A stretch of DNA of 64,000 nt from Cudoniella acicularis (lineage: Eukaryota; Ascomycota; Leotiomycetes; Helotiales; Helotiaceae). Under the pieces are notes generated by a model that made no database searches, was not told the origin of the DNA, and saw nothing but the letters and a program-made list of their open reading frames with translations. A program made the translations under genes and the position numbers. Below, piece after piece: positions 34,621 to 47,416 of this stretch. The stretch spans positions 1 through 64,000 of the forward strand of contig JAAMPI010000117.1 of the NCBI GenBank assembly GCA_013054445.1, written 5' to 3'. Position 1 is the stretch's first letter; every line of letters starts with the position of its first letter.

Positions 34621-35290
34621 ACTCTATATAATACCAGAAGTCACGTAGGTCTACCTAGTCCTAAAACTTTTAAATATCTTTATATATCTTTATATATATT
34701 TCCTATTTTTTTAGCTCTTCTTTTATCTAACACTATACCTCCTTAATTAGGTTTAAATCTAGCGAAGAATATAGGTAGGAAAAGCCTCGGATACCGTGTT
34801 ATAGCTATAATAGCTAAGTCTTCCCTAAATATACCTTTAAACCGTCTTCTATAAAGATATACTCTAGCCTGAGTTCGTTAAATAGCGAGAAAATAACAGG
34901 TTCAAGAACTTGTTCGAGGTACGCCTTCGAGTAAATACCCTTACACCTAGGAAGCTTTTCTAAGAAGACTAATTCTGACTTATGGCCCTACATAACAGCC
35001 CCCTATATCACGACCGAGAACCTCCCTGACCTATATAACGACCTTATATAACTCGGATAGCGCTTTCCGTCTACCGCTATATAACCTAGATCCTTCTACC
35101 CTTCCTAACCTCGAACGTAGCTTCGTCTGACTAAATGACCTTCCGCTAGTCTCCCCCGGGCTTGCCATCATCCCTATAGGCTATATAGTCCGATATCCCC
35201 TACCACCTATGATCGAGCGTAAAGGCTAATTGTTCCTTGGCTTATAGGCATGATATATAAGGATAGTTATCCTTCGTTGACGCCATTTGG
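34620..35290 (-). mobile_element. Decayed Tc1-type transposase relic
   Basis: The minus strand shows pieces of a DDE transposase with many stops: SDEATFEVRKG near 35130, a RVFTRRRTSNKFLN-like tract, a degraded EDG.K block near 34840 and SLDLNLIKEV (from SPDLNPIE) near 34750. Stops replace Trp, Gln or Arg codons, as RIP would produce. Terminal repeats could not be defined. It is non-functional. Confidence 0.6.
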
Positions 35291-36147
35291 GGAGAAAAAG
35301 AAAGAATATTTTGGTAAAGCTGGTTCTTTTACGTTGTAAGAAATGAAAACTGCAAACCAATATACTTCTTTGAAGAAGAGAAAAAACACGAAGATGCGGA
35401 ACGACAACGAGAACTTGAAGCCCAAAAGTGCAAAGAGGGAAAGAAAGGAAGAAAAGGAATAGAGAGGAGACCGCTAGGGGGAATGGCGAGTCTTCTCGTA
35501 GTAGTAGACGCTACTAGTCAGTAATTTTGAGTAACAAAGCGCTTTGGATTATTCCTCTCTGTCCTGACGCCCTATTCCCTTTATTTTTAATAAGGAAATC
35601 CTCAAAATAATACAGCTGCCTGTAAGCAGAGAGCCCTTTACCTCACAACCCTTTACATTCATCTGCAGGCTCTCGTTCAAAGTTCCTTTACCTCTATACT
35701 TGACTTTTTCTGATCCATAGTTTGTGCTGAGCCTGACAGTAGAACACTTTTCTTTTCTCTTCCCTGAGCGGCTTAAAGCTATATTTTGGCTTGATTTTGG
35801 TCCTATTCATTCCTACCAGGAATTTCTCCCCTATAAATAGAATTTAAAATTTAGAGACCTTCCCCTGCTGGGATAACATTAGGAAAACATTTTGTTAAAG
35901 GTTCTTCGTTGGGTTCTTTTAGCCTTAAAGCAAGCAACTTTTAGGGGTATTTAAACTTATTCTTAAAGAGATCAATGCTTAGGGGACATGCTTGATCATC
36001 AGGCAAAGAGGTTACAAAGAATATGTAGAGAATTGCGTTGCTAATGGATAGGAAAGGTTCTTTTCTTTTCAAATTAAGTCGATATAAGTTTCAAAATGAT
36101 CGAGGGGAAAAAACACACGCCACAGCAAATACAAGTACGGATATGAA
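35291..36147. other. Repeat-derived spacer, no gene seen
   Basis: AT-rich DNA downstream of the S1/P1 nuclease gene with scattered purine runs. I see no coding, RNA or repeat structure I can name. Confidence 0.35.
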
Positions 36148-37176
36148 TCAAAGGTCTACCCGTCCTCGCTGAACAGTGAAACCTGAGTCAGACCCGGCAG
36201 CAGCAGCAAGGGCGTTTACCCAAGCAGCGAGTCTCAAACCAGCTTTAGAGATTTGACTTTCAACGATCGGAACCGCACCGTCATAATAATCTCCCCCAAG
36301 GTCGTTGTTCTTCAGCCAATCGATACCATTAGCCAGCACGTAGGAACAAACATAAGCGTTCGTCTCAGTAGCCCACTGCACTGAACATGACTCAGGATCT
36401 TGAATGTTATCACATTCCTCAGCGGTACTTGTGACACCCTTCTCTTGATTGCCGCTATACAACTGGCTGGCCCACTTCGCAGCTGCATCTTTCTCTTGAT
36501 TGTGCTTCTCGGTATGTTTGAGGCCGTTTATTTTGTGTATGATATCAGTGTCCCATATACTATGCAGATTCTCCTTGCTGCAGCGATTGTCGAAGCATAC
36601 TTTGATCTCGTTGCCTCCACGATCTAACTTCTCGGCATGTAGGGGTTGGTGAATATCGCCAATGAAGTGAAGAATGTACATTAGAGCTTCAGTTTGGACA
36701 GTGGTACTTTGACTGTGGTCGAGAACGATGGATGTCTGTTTCATGTGTATTCTTAGCAATTATAGCTGCGTAACAAGATAGTAGCTCACAAACCTGATTT
36801 GTGATAGCAGAGATAACGCAGCCGTTTACGCAATCACGTTTGTAGTTGACGCCGCAAGATTCGGGTGGATTGTCGTTTGCATCTAGGAGGAATTCTCAGA
36901 ATGGCAATAGCGGGGGTAAAGTAGCTTGTAGAGAAGCTTACCGACAAAATGCCAGCCTTCCGTGTAGTGCCTATGGTACCTGACTGCGTCGGCCCAGACA
37001 GCCGCATCTGAGATATCGTATTCGTTTTCGTTTGCCAGCAAGTTGTCCACCCACTGCGAAGCTTGGTCCGTGAAGTATTTTTGAGCCAGGTAGCCGACGG
37101 TACGATGGCCCACGTCTCCCCAGCCAACAATGGGCTGAGCGAAGGCAAGAATCGCATAGAGAATTTTGGAACGCAT
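36148..37176 (-). CDS. Secreted S1/P1-type zinc-dependent nuclease
   Basis: Extracellular single-strand nuclease/3'-nucleotidase. The signal peptide (MRSKILYAILAFAQPIVG) is cut just before WGDVGHRTVGYLAQKYF, so the mature protein begins with the Trp and nearby His that bind zinc, as is usual in this family. Further zinc ligands are visible in ISDAAVWADAVR, EGWHFV, LHFIGDIHQPLHAEKLDRGGNEI and NLHSIWDTDII. Two introns (near 36943-36884 and 36797-36743) splice in frame, one of them between VISAITNQ and TSIVLDHS. Cysteines in the central and C-terminal part are as in secreted members. The gene is intact although it sits between two MITE copies and transposon debris. It probably serves phosphate or nucleotide scavenging. 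Confidence 0.92.
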
Positions 37177-38309
37177 TGTAATTAATGGGGGGTAGTGAGG
37201 AGAGAAGGAAGTGCTGAAGAATTTCAGAAGAAAAGGAGAAGGCTAGAAGATGACCAGCTCACCTGGTTTCTTTTAAGAAAGCTCCAGCTACATCAAATGA
37301 GGTCCAGCTCCAATCCCCCCCCCTCACTTTCCCCTGGGGGTGTGGTGACACAATGTCAGCCTTGCGTGGGGAGGAGATCACTCCGAATACCACGTGCGCC
37401 ACTCATAGGGGGGCAAGCGTTGTGTTACCGCAGCTGTCAAGTGCCCACCAACGCAAGTCAGCCGTTAATTCAGCAAACTCGACCATCTTTTATATCAATT
37501 AGCCAATTGAAGTTTTTTGTTCACCTGATGACTGGCCGACTAGCTAACAGCTGCCTATATGTTTGTAAGTTAAACTAGTTAACTTGTGATATTTAGTCAG
37601 CCCATCAGCTAGAAGTATATCCTCAGCTGATTATTGACCGATTGGCAGAAAGCGCATATTTTTGTGCCAGAGGGTACCGGCCGCCGCGTAAGGGGGTTTA
37701 GTTGTGTATCTATATGTGAGTTCCGAGTTCGCTTCTGAGAAGTAGAAAAATTTCCTGTTATTAGGAGAAATGTCATGTGTAAAAAGTATCAAAGCCTACT
37801 AGCCTGCCTGTCAATATAACACCAGCTAGATAAATCAAGTAATTTTCCTTCGCCTATTTCCTGAACCTTGGATGTTCCAGTGCTTGTCTTGCACCTTTCT
37901 TCTTCAAGTGAGATTCTCTGAAGTGGATGCGCAGCTGTGACGGTGAGGCTGGAGCTCTTAACTGTAACCCGAGAAAACATACAGCCAATTAGCGTAGCGT
38001 TTGCAGAGTCAGAAGCCGTAAGCTGGGCTGGACTCCTATATCTTAAACCCAATCTAACATACTACCCAATATTCTTGTATGCCGTATCCCGAATATCGTT
38101 TCGATTTGCTGAAAGTTTAGGCCAGTAATAGACCCGAAAATAACCTCTGTGATTTCATTGTATCAGTGGTCTTGTTCCAAACCTCAGTGGCCTTATTTTA
38201 TGGATTCGCTTTGTTGGTTTCGATACAAGCGTAAGTTGTGGGTGAAGATAATTAGTCTATTGAGCCAACCGGTATGCAGCCTCACAATAGCTGCGCATTC
38301 AAAAAAACG
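37177..38309. other. Intergenic region, about 1.1 kb
   Basis: 5' region of the nuclease gene followed by AT-rich sequence up to MITE copy B. Short frames (37195-37578, 37789-38052) show no motifs. Nothing is supported. Confidence 0.4.
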
Positions 38310-38697
38310 AGTATGATTATTATAGCGACAGGCAACAAGGCAGGAATTACCATATTATGGTAGTCAAGTAAGGGTGTGTAAGGCATTATAAGACGCTCTT
38401 GCTCTTTTAATAAACGAGAATCTACTATACGACACCCTTAATTATTCTATAGAAATAAACTTTTTAAAATAATAGTTTTAAAATTATTATAATTTATTTT
38501 TATTAATTTAATAAATATAATAACTTACGTGTTTTTAAAACTATAAATTTATATTGATTAGTAATATTATAATAGTACTTATCTATAATAGAAAATATTT
38601 CCTAAGTTATTTTTATTATAATAATAAAACAGCGTTAGTGAATTTGTATATGACTTAGCGGATACCTTGTTGCCTGTCGCTATAATAATCGTACCCT
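38310..38697 (+). mobile_element. 388-bp MITE, copy B (hAT-like, 8-bp target duplication)
   Basis: Same element as copy A in the opposite orientation. It begins AGTATGATTATTATAGCGAC and ends with GTCGCTATAATAATCGTACC followed by CT. It is flanked by AAAAAACG (38302-38309) and AAAAAATG (38698-38705), an 8-bp duplication differing by one transition. The two copies bracket the S1/P1 nuclease gene. Confidence 0.8.
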
Positions 38698-38886
38698 AAA
38701 AAATGCCCTCGCCCTCACAGTAGCCTTCAATTCTGCCCTGCATCGCCCTGAGGGCGATTTCTAACCAGCGAGAAATATCTAGCTCAACAATCCCAAACCG
38801 ACTCCACAAGTTATCCTCAGAATAATTTCGCCGTCACCGAAAGAGTCATTGCCTTCATCTTTAGTAGACTCAAGTCTGAACGAAAA

Positions 38887-41800
38887 ATGGACAAAACTCT
38901 CAGCCTAGAGTGGCCAGTGGACCCTACCCTGACCACGGACAGTGTTAGGCAGCCTAAGTTCGATTCTTTCGCACAAGCATTGGTTGGAGACAGCTTGCCC
39001 TCTAACAAATTTGAAGTCCTCTACGGTCAGGCAGGTGTTGGACTTCACTTATCTTCCACATTCGATTCTCCTCTCGCGCTGAACGAGATTCAAACTCGTG
39101 CTGATGACGTATACGGGGCGAATTCACAGGTTATGATGCCCTGCGAGCCATTTCAACAGGAACGTGAGACTAATTCAAGAAAAGGTAACGAAGTCCTATC
39201 AAATAAAAGATCGTACTATTCAAAATCTTGTTACTGACTAAATAGGAATGTATTCTGCAAAAACTTCTAACGCAACAGTCACTGATATTATGGCAGTGGG
39301 CTACCTTCCCATACAACCTGGACTTCTAGCCGAAAAGGACTTTGATTTGTTTTCTCAAGGACACGCCGCCGGTTGGTTTTCTACAGAAAATGTCAACGTC
39401 AGTCCACCCCAGCTTCCAACGAACGACATTGCCCAAGTCAGCGACACTGCAGGGGATTTATTTCGAACACACCCTGGTTCCTTGCCAAGTCAGATATCGA
39501 TGACATTCTTTCCTTCAGATGAGACCTAGCCTCAAGCGGATTGGCCACAAAGAATTCAATGGAACTCGCAGAAATCCACCAATTAGCAGAGATAACGTTG
39601 GCAGAAACAACATTCAACCCGGTCATTTTTCAAAGCACCTTGCCCAACAAAAGCAGCCAGTAGACCTAGTGTGTCTCCAAGAAGTGCTCTGTCAGCCCTT
39701 AAAACTTCCCTGAAAGGTTATTCGGCGTCTTCTCCACTATTTCGACGTACGGCTGCAGCGCTCATTCTTCGGCTCAAACAATTACTCGATGGTGAAGATT
39801 TATTAAAAAATATGCAGAGGAGATGGCGCCTCGGGTAAGTCATCTACAAGTTTAAGCTCTCTCCTCGAGGATGCTTTCGAGATGTCTGAGGTCTTTGACA
39901 CCGAGTCTCACACAGACAATACTTCGATGTCATCAAAGTCTTCCCAGCAACGAGATGCCTCTACTACGGCCTACACTTGCACGTCTTTAGATGCTGCCGC
40001 TTCTGTTCGAAAACCACTCCGGTGTACTTTCAGTGGACGTCAACGGATGTCTAAAACGGAAACCGACTGGAGGCGACATGAGCAAACCCATTGGCCTCAG
40101 GTCGATTATATGTTCGCTGTGCTTGGTTCCTGAACATGATGAAAATGGCAATCTTATATGCAAACACTGTGGATATTTGATCATACAGCCGGATGGACTC
40201 AAGGCTCACTCCCTCCAATGTCCCTCAGCACAAAATAGCACAAGGATGTTTGCGCGGGAATGCGGTCTAAACCAACAACTTCGAGGGTATCATGCTATGG
40301 AAGAACCCTTAGCAAATCAACTCGCCGTCACATGCGAGTATATCATCACGAGCGATTGGCCGAAACAATGCCACCTATGTCCGAGGCGGTCCCGAACCCT
40401 TGAAGAAAGGCTAGAGCATATCGCCAGCCACTCCGCAGCTAGAGAACGTCGCCTACCTCCCCCGGGTCTTCATGATAACGATGATAGCGATGATGATGAT
40501 ATGAATGACAATCATGGTACTCGGAACCATAAACGGGTTGCAGACCAAAACACAATTTCCGCCGCTTCTAAAGATCAGAGTCAAAATCAGACATTTACAG
40601 GACAAGCAATTGATTTCCAGCAATACTCATATCTTAGGAAGGCTTCTTCGCACTACCCATTCGCGATTCACAATTGGTACGCTCTTCAACTAAGGCTTGT
40701 CACACACCAGTTGCCAAAACGCGCCCTTCGACATCTTCCAATTCCAGCCAACACGGCCAAACAAGCCTTGCTACAGTCCACTTTTGAACTTGAGGCGACT
40801 CCAATTACTGCATCAAAGAGTTTTAATGCTTCACCTCCAAGTCAACCTTTCATGGAAGTTGCAAAGTCAGATTGTTTAGTGATGACCGGCCCGGAGGACA
40901 AGGACAAAACCCCCGTCAGCATCCCCTCAACTAGCTCGGGCAATGATTTTTGGTTGACAGGGTCATTGCTGTTTCAGGATTCACATTTTGAGCCAGACTG
41001 GTTTGCAGGTCAGTCACTGGAGATTTCGTCCATCACAGCCCCCAATCTGAAAACGCGTGCCGAAAGGATTATTTCTTTGAGCCTCCGGCTTCTTTGCCCA
41101 TGGACACGGACAGGGACGTATTGCCCTAATATGGAGGGCGTGATGCCAAGCTTCAATTTTTACGAACAGCACATACCGAATCTTCCTTCCAAATCTGGTA
41201 ACTATGACGCGGATCCTGTCCTTGGCCTCCTGAAACTTGGATCAGCTCAAACGGCAATTGGTGACGCAATTGCAAAGCTTTGCATCCGAAAAATAGTGTT
41301 TTTTCATCAATACAATCATGGATATGCCAATTCGATCCAGAAACTTCTGCCGCCCAAACCATCTGTTCTGGAAAGACAGAGAATGGAAAAGCTCCAAACC
41401 ACACAATGACTGGCACATACTTTTGGTCGACTCTAGAACTTGGTCTTAATGAGATCTGGCACCGCAACAATGCATTTATTTTGCCCGAAATGTCCTTTCC
41501 GATGCAACGTTTCATTGTCGAGGAAGAATATTTTGAATTCTAGCATAAAAGCACTTCTACTACTCTTTTCAAATCTGGGAGATCGCTACATTATTCCGAT
41601 GATGGATCGCTTGATTCTCATGCGAAAGAGAAGTCTTGTCGCCGGTAACTAAAAAAACAAACAGAACGCCACTCGCATACGATATCCAGCCGGCCTGGGC
41701 CTGGGAAAGCATTCTTGGCGAGTCATATCAGCTTGAAACCGGGAGCCTTACTCCTTTTAAGTGGCGGTCTTGGATCACATCTGAATATGGAAACTTGCTG

Positions 41801-42135
41801 CGGCATGCTGCTCCATGCTCCATCACCGGGGTGCTCTGAGTGTGAACACGAAAAATGTGCCAAAACCGAAGGTCCCCAGATGGCCGCTGTCAGAGAATTG
41901 CCCAGAAGTGCGTCAGCGTTCGAGGGCCATAGTCAACAAAGCTTGCTAAGCTCACCGAATCCACCAAATTCTGGGAGAGATCATCTTCCTCAGTTTTGTT
42001 ATTCTTGTTGTGGTATACGGAGCTATAGGCCTGACCAATAGCCCCATTGCGACCATAACCAATGTGAAGACTGCCAGCGTTTGAACTGGAAAAGCAAGGC
42101 TTATCGCTTAACGCGCAGGCAGGAGCTATGTACTT
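38887..42135 (+). pseudogene. C2H2 zinc-finger protein gene, broken by several frameshifts
   Basis: Starts MDKTLSLEWPVDP. A good intron (about 39186-39245, with TACTGAC branch) joins NSRK to GMYSAKT. Later coding stretches sit in changing frames: SDE to DLASSGLATKNSMELAEIH near 39527; LPNK to AASRPSVSPRSALSALK near 39650; RRWRL to GKSSTSLSSLLEDAF near 39836; THWPQVDY to CSLCLVPEHDENG near 40111; and more after 41270. Zinc-binding features are WRRHEQTH, CSLCLVPEHDENGNLICKHC, QCHLCPRRSRTLEERLEHIASH and a terminal CSECEHEKC tract. The family is a fungal C2H2-type, probably nuclear protein. Three of the four mapped shifts are +1 (A4, G3, TATATG). Either the gene is dead or this stretch has several single-base sequence errors. 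The downstream limit is approximate. Confidence 0.6.
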
Positions 42136-43088
42136 GAAGAACACCTTCGGGTTTCCAACAAATCGAAAAGTTTCCCGTGCATGGACTTACTATCAAGATA
42201 GTGATACGCGTGTCTTTTGGTTTTATATCTAGGATAATTTCTGTTTCGCAGAGAAAAGATTAACGGCTAGCTTTTATTTTCGCCAGGAGATTTACGTGGC
42301 GGTGGGATCTGATGGGTAATTTTCAGCTTACAATTCATATTTCTTGAAAGTATTGTAGCATTTATATTCAACCTCACGATTCTCATTGTCCTGAATTGTT
42401 TTTAGACTCGACGACCACGGAAGTGAGCTATTCACCTTTTCATTTTTCCGTAACTATAACCATAATCTTATTAACATCGCAACGTTTGAAGTTTTATCCT
42501 CAACTATTTCTCCTATTTGTACACCGTTTCTTGTTATGTTCCTGAGTTATTTCTACAGCAGATATGCATCCTATAGTAGAGATTACACAGCTCACCCATG
42601 ACAACTCCATCCCCTAAAATCCTCCCAGTTTTCCTGATATGGAGTTTTGACCTCGTCTATTCCACAACCACAGCCGTCAAAGACGTGGCAACGATGAAGC
42701 ACTGCATGCACCTGCTTACCACACACAGAAAATGCTTGCAAACTAATTCTTCACTATTTATAAATGTGACAGGAGTGCCGAATATCTAAGGGGGTTTCGG
42801 TAGGATGTAGGCATAATACTCTTGAGTGTTTTTATGAATTCTTTTATGCAGAGTATCATACAAATGAGATTTTGTTTTGTTTTCAAAAGACTCGAAATGA
42901 ATTCGTGCTTACGATCCTATCCAGGGGCCTGTCGGGGTTCTCGACATCAGGGATAGGGGTCAGGGGCGACAGCCGAATCGTCGCTACGGTAGGCCAAGGC
43001 TAAGCGAGGATCTTCAATCCTTCGTCTCAAGGCCAGATTTCCCCCCTTCAGTCTTCGATTCTTGTCTCTTACCCACTAGCGTGGAACA
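42136..43088. other. Intergenic region, about 0.95 kb
   Basis: AT-rich spacer with a GC-rich patch at about 42915-43010. A 63-codon frame at 42598 has no recognisable motif. No gene is supported. Confidence 0.4.
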
Positions 43089-44197
43089 ATGGCTTCTCCA
43101 AACTCGACCCAGCTTGTCCACCGTCTTTCAATATTCGTTACCGAACTTCCCCTCCTCATTCTCTTCATCGCGACTGCCTTCCTTCTCTTTCTCTCCTCTT
43201 CCGACAATGTCGCTGCTATTTGGCCGAAATGCTCGCTAAATGCTTCACTATCACTCATTCCATCGCTGTCGACCATGCCCTTCATCGGACATCCTACATG
43301 TTACATGGTATCATTTTTCTCCTACGCCTTGGATTCATCACGAGCGTTTGCTGTCATGTCCGTAATTCTGTCGTTCGTCTGCGCACTTCTCACCGTCTGC
43401 ACGGTTGAATCTGCTCGTATTTTCAACTCACGCAGCACTATAATCCGCAATCCAACTCTGTCCTGGCTTTTCTTCAACCTTGCTGGTGGGGCACTCGCAT
43501 AGCAACTAATTATCGTACCGGCATTCATCACTCGCACAAGAAGCGCACATCAAGCACAAATTCAAAACCCAAAAGAACCGCCATTGCGTGATGCAGAAGC
43601 AAAAAAGAACTCGAATAGTGAATCTGAGACGCGCTATCTACATTCGAAAGCGGAAATTTACGCAATACCCCTATCAATCATTATCGGCTATGTGGTTCCT
43701 TCTGCGATAATGCTTTTCAAACGAAATCCAACCATCACCATCTGGCTATTTTCCCCCTTTTGGGTGTCTATCGCACGTCAGGTTATTCGGGGAATCCTTA
43801 ACATCTTGTCATTTCCTCTCGATTTACAGGAAAGGAGGCAAACATCTGGCATCTGGAGTCTCACAACCAGTCTCTCGCATTTGTCTACGTTGTTCTGATA
43901 TTGCTCTCCATCGCTTCACACATGTTAATCTTACAAAATCTTCAATATGCAGACAATGGCTCGGCTACCACAACTGCAGCGCTAGGGTTCATTGAGATTG
44001 ATTTTACTGCTATCGCATTAACAATTTTTTACTGGCTCTTGCTCGAAGCAGGTTGGAAGGTCTTGGCGACGGCAATTATGTGCTCGGCTTTTGGTGGCCC
44101 TGGAGTTGGACTTGTTGTAGGATGGATAATGAGGGAAGCGAAAGTGGAGGAAGTATTCAATCAAAAAAACGCACGACGACTAGTCGATTTAAAATAA
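43089..44197 (+). pseudogene. Integral membrane protein gene with one in-frame TAG
   Basis: A polytopic membrane protein of unknown function; six or more hydrophobic segments are visible (LPLLILFIATAFLLFL, FAVMSVILSFVCALLTV, SIIIGYVVPSAIMLF, FVYVVLILLSIASHML, FTAIALTIFYWLLL). The frame is interrupted at 43500-43502 (GGALA-TAG-QLIIVPAF), where TGG to TAG would be a RIP-type change. A 53-nt intron (about 43788-43840, GTTATT donor, CCTTAAC branch, AAAG acceptor) removes the apparent frameshift and joins SIARQ to EANIWHLESHNQ. Apart from the stop, the frame reaches 44197. It could be a recent single-mutation pseudogene, or a stop bypassed by an unseen splice. Confidence 0.6.
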
Positions 44198-44831
44198 CGA
44201 AAAGCTGTCGAGCATGCATCCCGGGATGAGGACTTGTAAAGTCACTTACCTAGAAGTTCTAAGAGCAGATAGAAGACGCCAAAGCCTTAGATCAACGTGA
44301 TATTCCTCCACCTATGTAACATTTTTTCCTGGCGCGATTTGGATGTCGATAGCTGAAGTAACGTTCCTACCAAATGGAGATTCAGGAAGAATTACAATTT
44401 CAAAAAACAAGCCCGGAAAAACTCGCCTATTATTCGAAGGAATTACCCCTTTGGGCACGGAACTACACCGGATGTCCTGAACCTGGTGTCCGCGAGGAAG
44501 CTTGCAGCTCAGTGGATGTTAATATGGCTAAATACTTTAATCCCTGACTGTGCAACCATCCCCACTGTGCCTGAATACATAAGGATCGCATTTCCACGTG
44601 TTTCGAAGTAACCCTCCAAATAAGTCAGGAATTTAATGGATATGTGGTTAAGAAAAGTAGAATTACAAATAATGGGAATTTTGTAATTGTTGGGTAAGCG
44701 CTTAAAAATCATTCGTGAAGCATATAGGACGTTCGCAATTTCAGGTAACAGGTTTGGATTGTATCACCCAACATTCACTATCAGTCATCGGTACTTCAAT
44801 TTTAGCTACTTGAATAACATCATTCGTTTCA
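44198..44831. other. Intergenic region
   Basis: AT-rich spacer between two plus-strand genes. Short frames only; no supported feature. Confidence 0.4.
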
Positions 44832-46140
44832 ATGATGAGGCCTTTTGCTTTTCTGGCGGTAGTTCTTTACTTTGCCGAGCCTATTCTAAGCAGTCCATAT
44901 CCAGTGAATGATGAAGTCAAAAGGGCAGCAACCACGGCGGCTCCAACGCTTTGCAGTGGCTGTTGGACTATGGATCCCTGTGAGTTTACTCCTTGTTATA
45001 GAAAAATTATCGCAAAAGGCCATGTCGAAATTATCTCTTACTCACACTTCCTAGTTACATGCACATCATGGTCATCAATCATGCCACAATTCATTAGCAG
45101 TATGCTTAATCCGTGAGTGACCTTGCACAAGAATACTTCTCATCAACAATTATTTATGTCACTCATAGCCCCGCTTCAGTATCCACTTTCCATGCTTCAG
45201 ACTTCTGCTCCACACTTCTTCAAAGCTGGGGAGCTACATACGCAACTGTAACTTCCACGGGAGTTTTCACCGCAACATCCACCTCTAGAACTACAACATA
45301 CACAACAACCACGGATAGAAGGCTCGTAATATTGCCCTCGATGTTACTAAAAAAGCTAACCAAATTGATCAGCTACCCGACAAGCAGCGTCTACTGCCCC
45401 ATCCCTACCCCAGGAATGACATGCGGCCTCGCGAACGGCGCCGTTGTAGACCCAACCATCCTCAACGAAATCTACACCGAAGAACCAGGCCCAGTAAACA
45501 GCCCAGAGGACTGCTACCAAAAATGCCTCGCCATCCCCTCCTGTAAAAGTTTCTTCACCTCCCAGTGGCCTGATGGAAGTGCCTGGAACTGTGATATTTT
45601 CCGCAATACGCTCAGAGGAAATGTACCTTCTGCTTCGGCTGGGAATCAATTTTACGATCGTGGATGCCCGCAATATCTACCTGTGGGTTCTTTTTTTTAC
45701 TTTTCATCTTCCGTTTACATGGGATTGTATACTAATGAGAAAAAATAGGCGCGATGCAAAGCCCCAACTTCAACACAAGCGGTTGCAGCAACAATCACAA
45801 AGCGCGCAACTGAAGCTGGGATCACGCCCGGACCAGAGAAACGCCTCGTTCATACTATTCCACGACTCCCATCTTATCTGGCATACATGTATTCGACATT
45901 TTACGGGGCCCTCGTTCCAGTCGCTTGCTCGTGTATCATCACGTCGCCGCTCGCACCGTCGATTGTACTTGAGACTATAACATCTGTGACGTATACACGT
46001 ACTGTGGTGGGTTTTAATTAATTCAGAAACACAGGAGTGGCTGCTAATTCTTGACAGACGGCGAAAACTACACAGTCGTTTACGGTCACTAGTTTTGAAA
46101 CCCCGCATTTGACGACTGTTTATTCGACGGTTGCTTGAAG
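44832..46140 (+). CDS. Secreted PAN/Apple-like protein with Thr-rich linkers
   Basis: The signal peptide (MRPFAFLAVVLYFAEPILS, or from the ATG one codon earlier) is followed by KR and a Cys-bearing segment (TLCSGCWTMDP). My splice model uses GTGAGT donors at about 44981 and 45113, then introns near 45682-45748 (ending AAAATAG) and 46009-46058. The second exon joins SSMLNP to PASVSTFHASDFC. A PAN/Apple-like module (about 45390-45680) shows CGLANGAVVD, SPEDCYQKCLAIPSCKSFF, WNCDIF and FYDRGCP. The C-terminus is Thr/Val-rich (TSVTYTRTV, TTQSFTVTSFE). It is probably extracellular and O-glycosylated, with a carbohydrate- or protein-binding role inferred from the PAN fold. The first two exon borders are the least certain. 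Confidence 0.65.
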
Positions 46141-47416
46141 AATCGGGTATTGACTTGTGGCTCTGAAGGGAGTTGATGGGAAGGCAAGATGACAATTGAT
46201 ATTAGTTTCTTAAAGGAGATTTATCTTATCGGTAGTCACAAATTAGTTGGATTTCACTTCGATATGGTACCCCTGAATCCATCGCTTAAACCGCATTCCC
46301 CATATTTCGCTAACCCCCCCTTTTCGCTGGGCTCCGTTTGCGCAGATATTAGAATATGCTATTCTTAAATCATTCAATCCAGCGCGTTGATATTCATGTT
46401 CCAAACACCTTTGACTGAATTTCTTACCTGGTGATTATCCGAGAATTGGGAGCATGTGTCTGGGTGTTAACCACTAAAGTACATGCACACCTTCATCACA
46501 TAAGACCTGTCGATTACACAACTTATAGAGCTTGCATTGTTTTGGATAAGTGTGATTTCCATCAAGCACCGCTGGTCGGCAACGGCGCATGGCAGTTTTT
46601 CCGTTGTCAAGTCGCACAATAGAAAATCATAGTTGATGTGCGTAACTTGGTCAGCTAGGAGGTCTCGTGGATTAAAATTTGACCGAGCGTCATCTCACGA
46701 GACACATTAAAATTCTGGCAACTTCCTATTTTGCAAAGAACCGACGCAGCAGGGCAGCACTTCTTTGCCTCTCAAGAAGAGCCGAAAGTAGAAACTATTT
46801 TACAAGCAGCATTCAATTACCTAATTTACGAAACTTTTGAAGTGTTGTGGGGCTTAGATTCATCTGAAGGGCGGAGATCAGTCTCGGGAAGTTTGTGTAA
46901 CAATACATGTGAAGTTTGTAACGTTGTACAAATACATTGAATTTTTGCACGGGTGGAATTTACCTAATATTGGTTGCATTTTTCCATGATTCGATACCAC
47001 CCATGGTTTTGCAACATAAATACCTCGGCAAGGAAGTAGTTCCTGCAAGTGAGGGGGAAAACTTTAAACTTATCCGAGGATTGAGGAACAAATACATGCT
47101 TCCAACATGACCGGTCATTTCTGGAATTTACCCCACACTTCCAAACTATCGTCTTGTGATACTGAACATTTCTCGGTGTACACTTGTAAGGTTACTCGAG
47201 CAAGCCAAGCCGCCATCCCCGAACATTTCTGAAAGACATATCCAATAAACAGGCACGCTCTTGGAAACTTGTCATGTTCCATCCCTTGCCTTTTATCTTC
47301 TGACCTTACGATACTTGGTTCTCAGAGAGGTAGGTTTTCCACTATGCAGGATTTCATAACCTTTATTTCCCGCGCCTCGAAAGGCATTCTCAATTACCAG
47401 AGGAAATACCATCACA
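46141..47416. other. Intergenic region, about 1.3 kb
   Basis: A long spacer upstream of the GH55 gene. Frames at 46431 and 46731 lack motifs. No RNA gene or repeat was recognised. Confidence 0.4.

Noticed and set aside
42598..42789. 63-codon frame before the membrane-protein gene
   Set aside because: No motif, no partner exon and weak composition.
43788..43898. Frameshift in the membrane-protein gene
   Set aside because: A 53-nt intron with a good branch point joins the two frames, so only the TAG remains as a defect.
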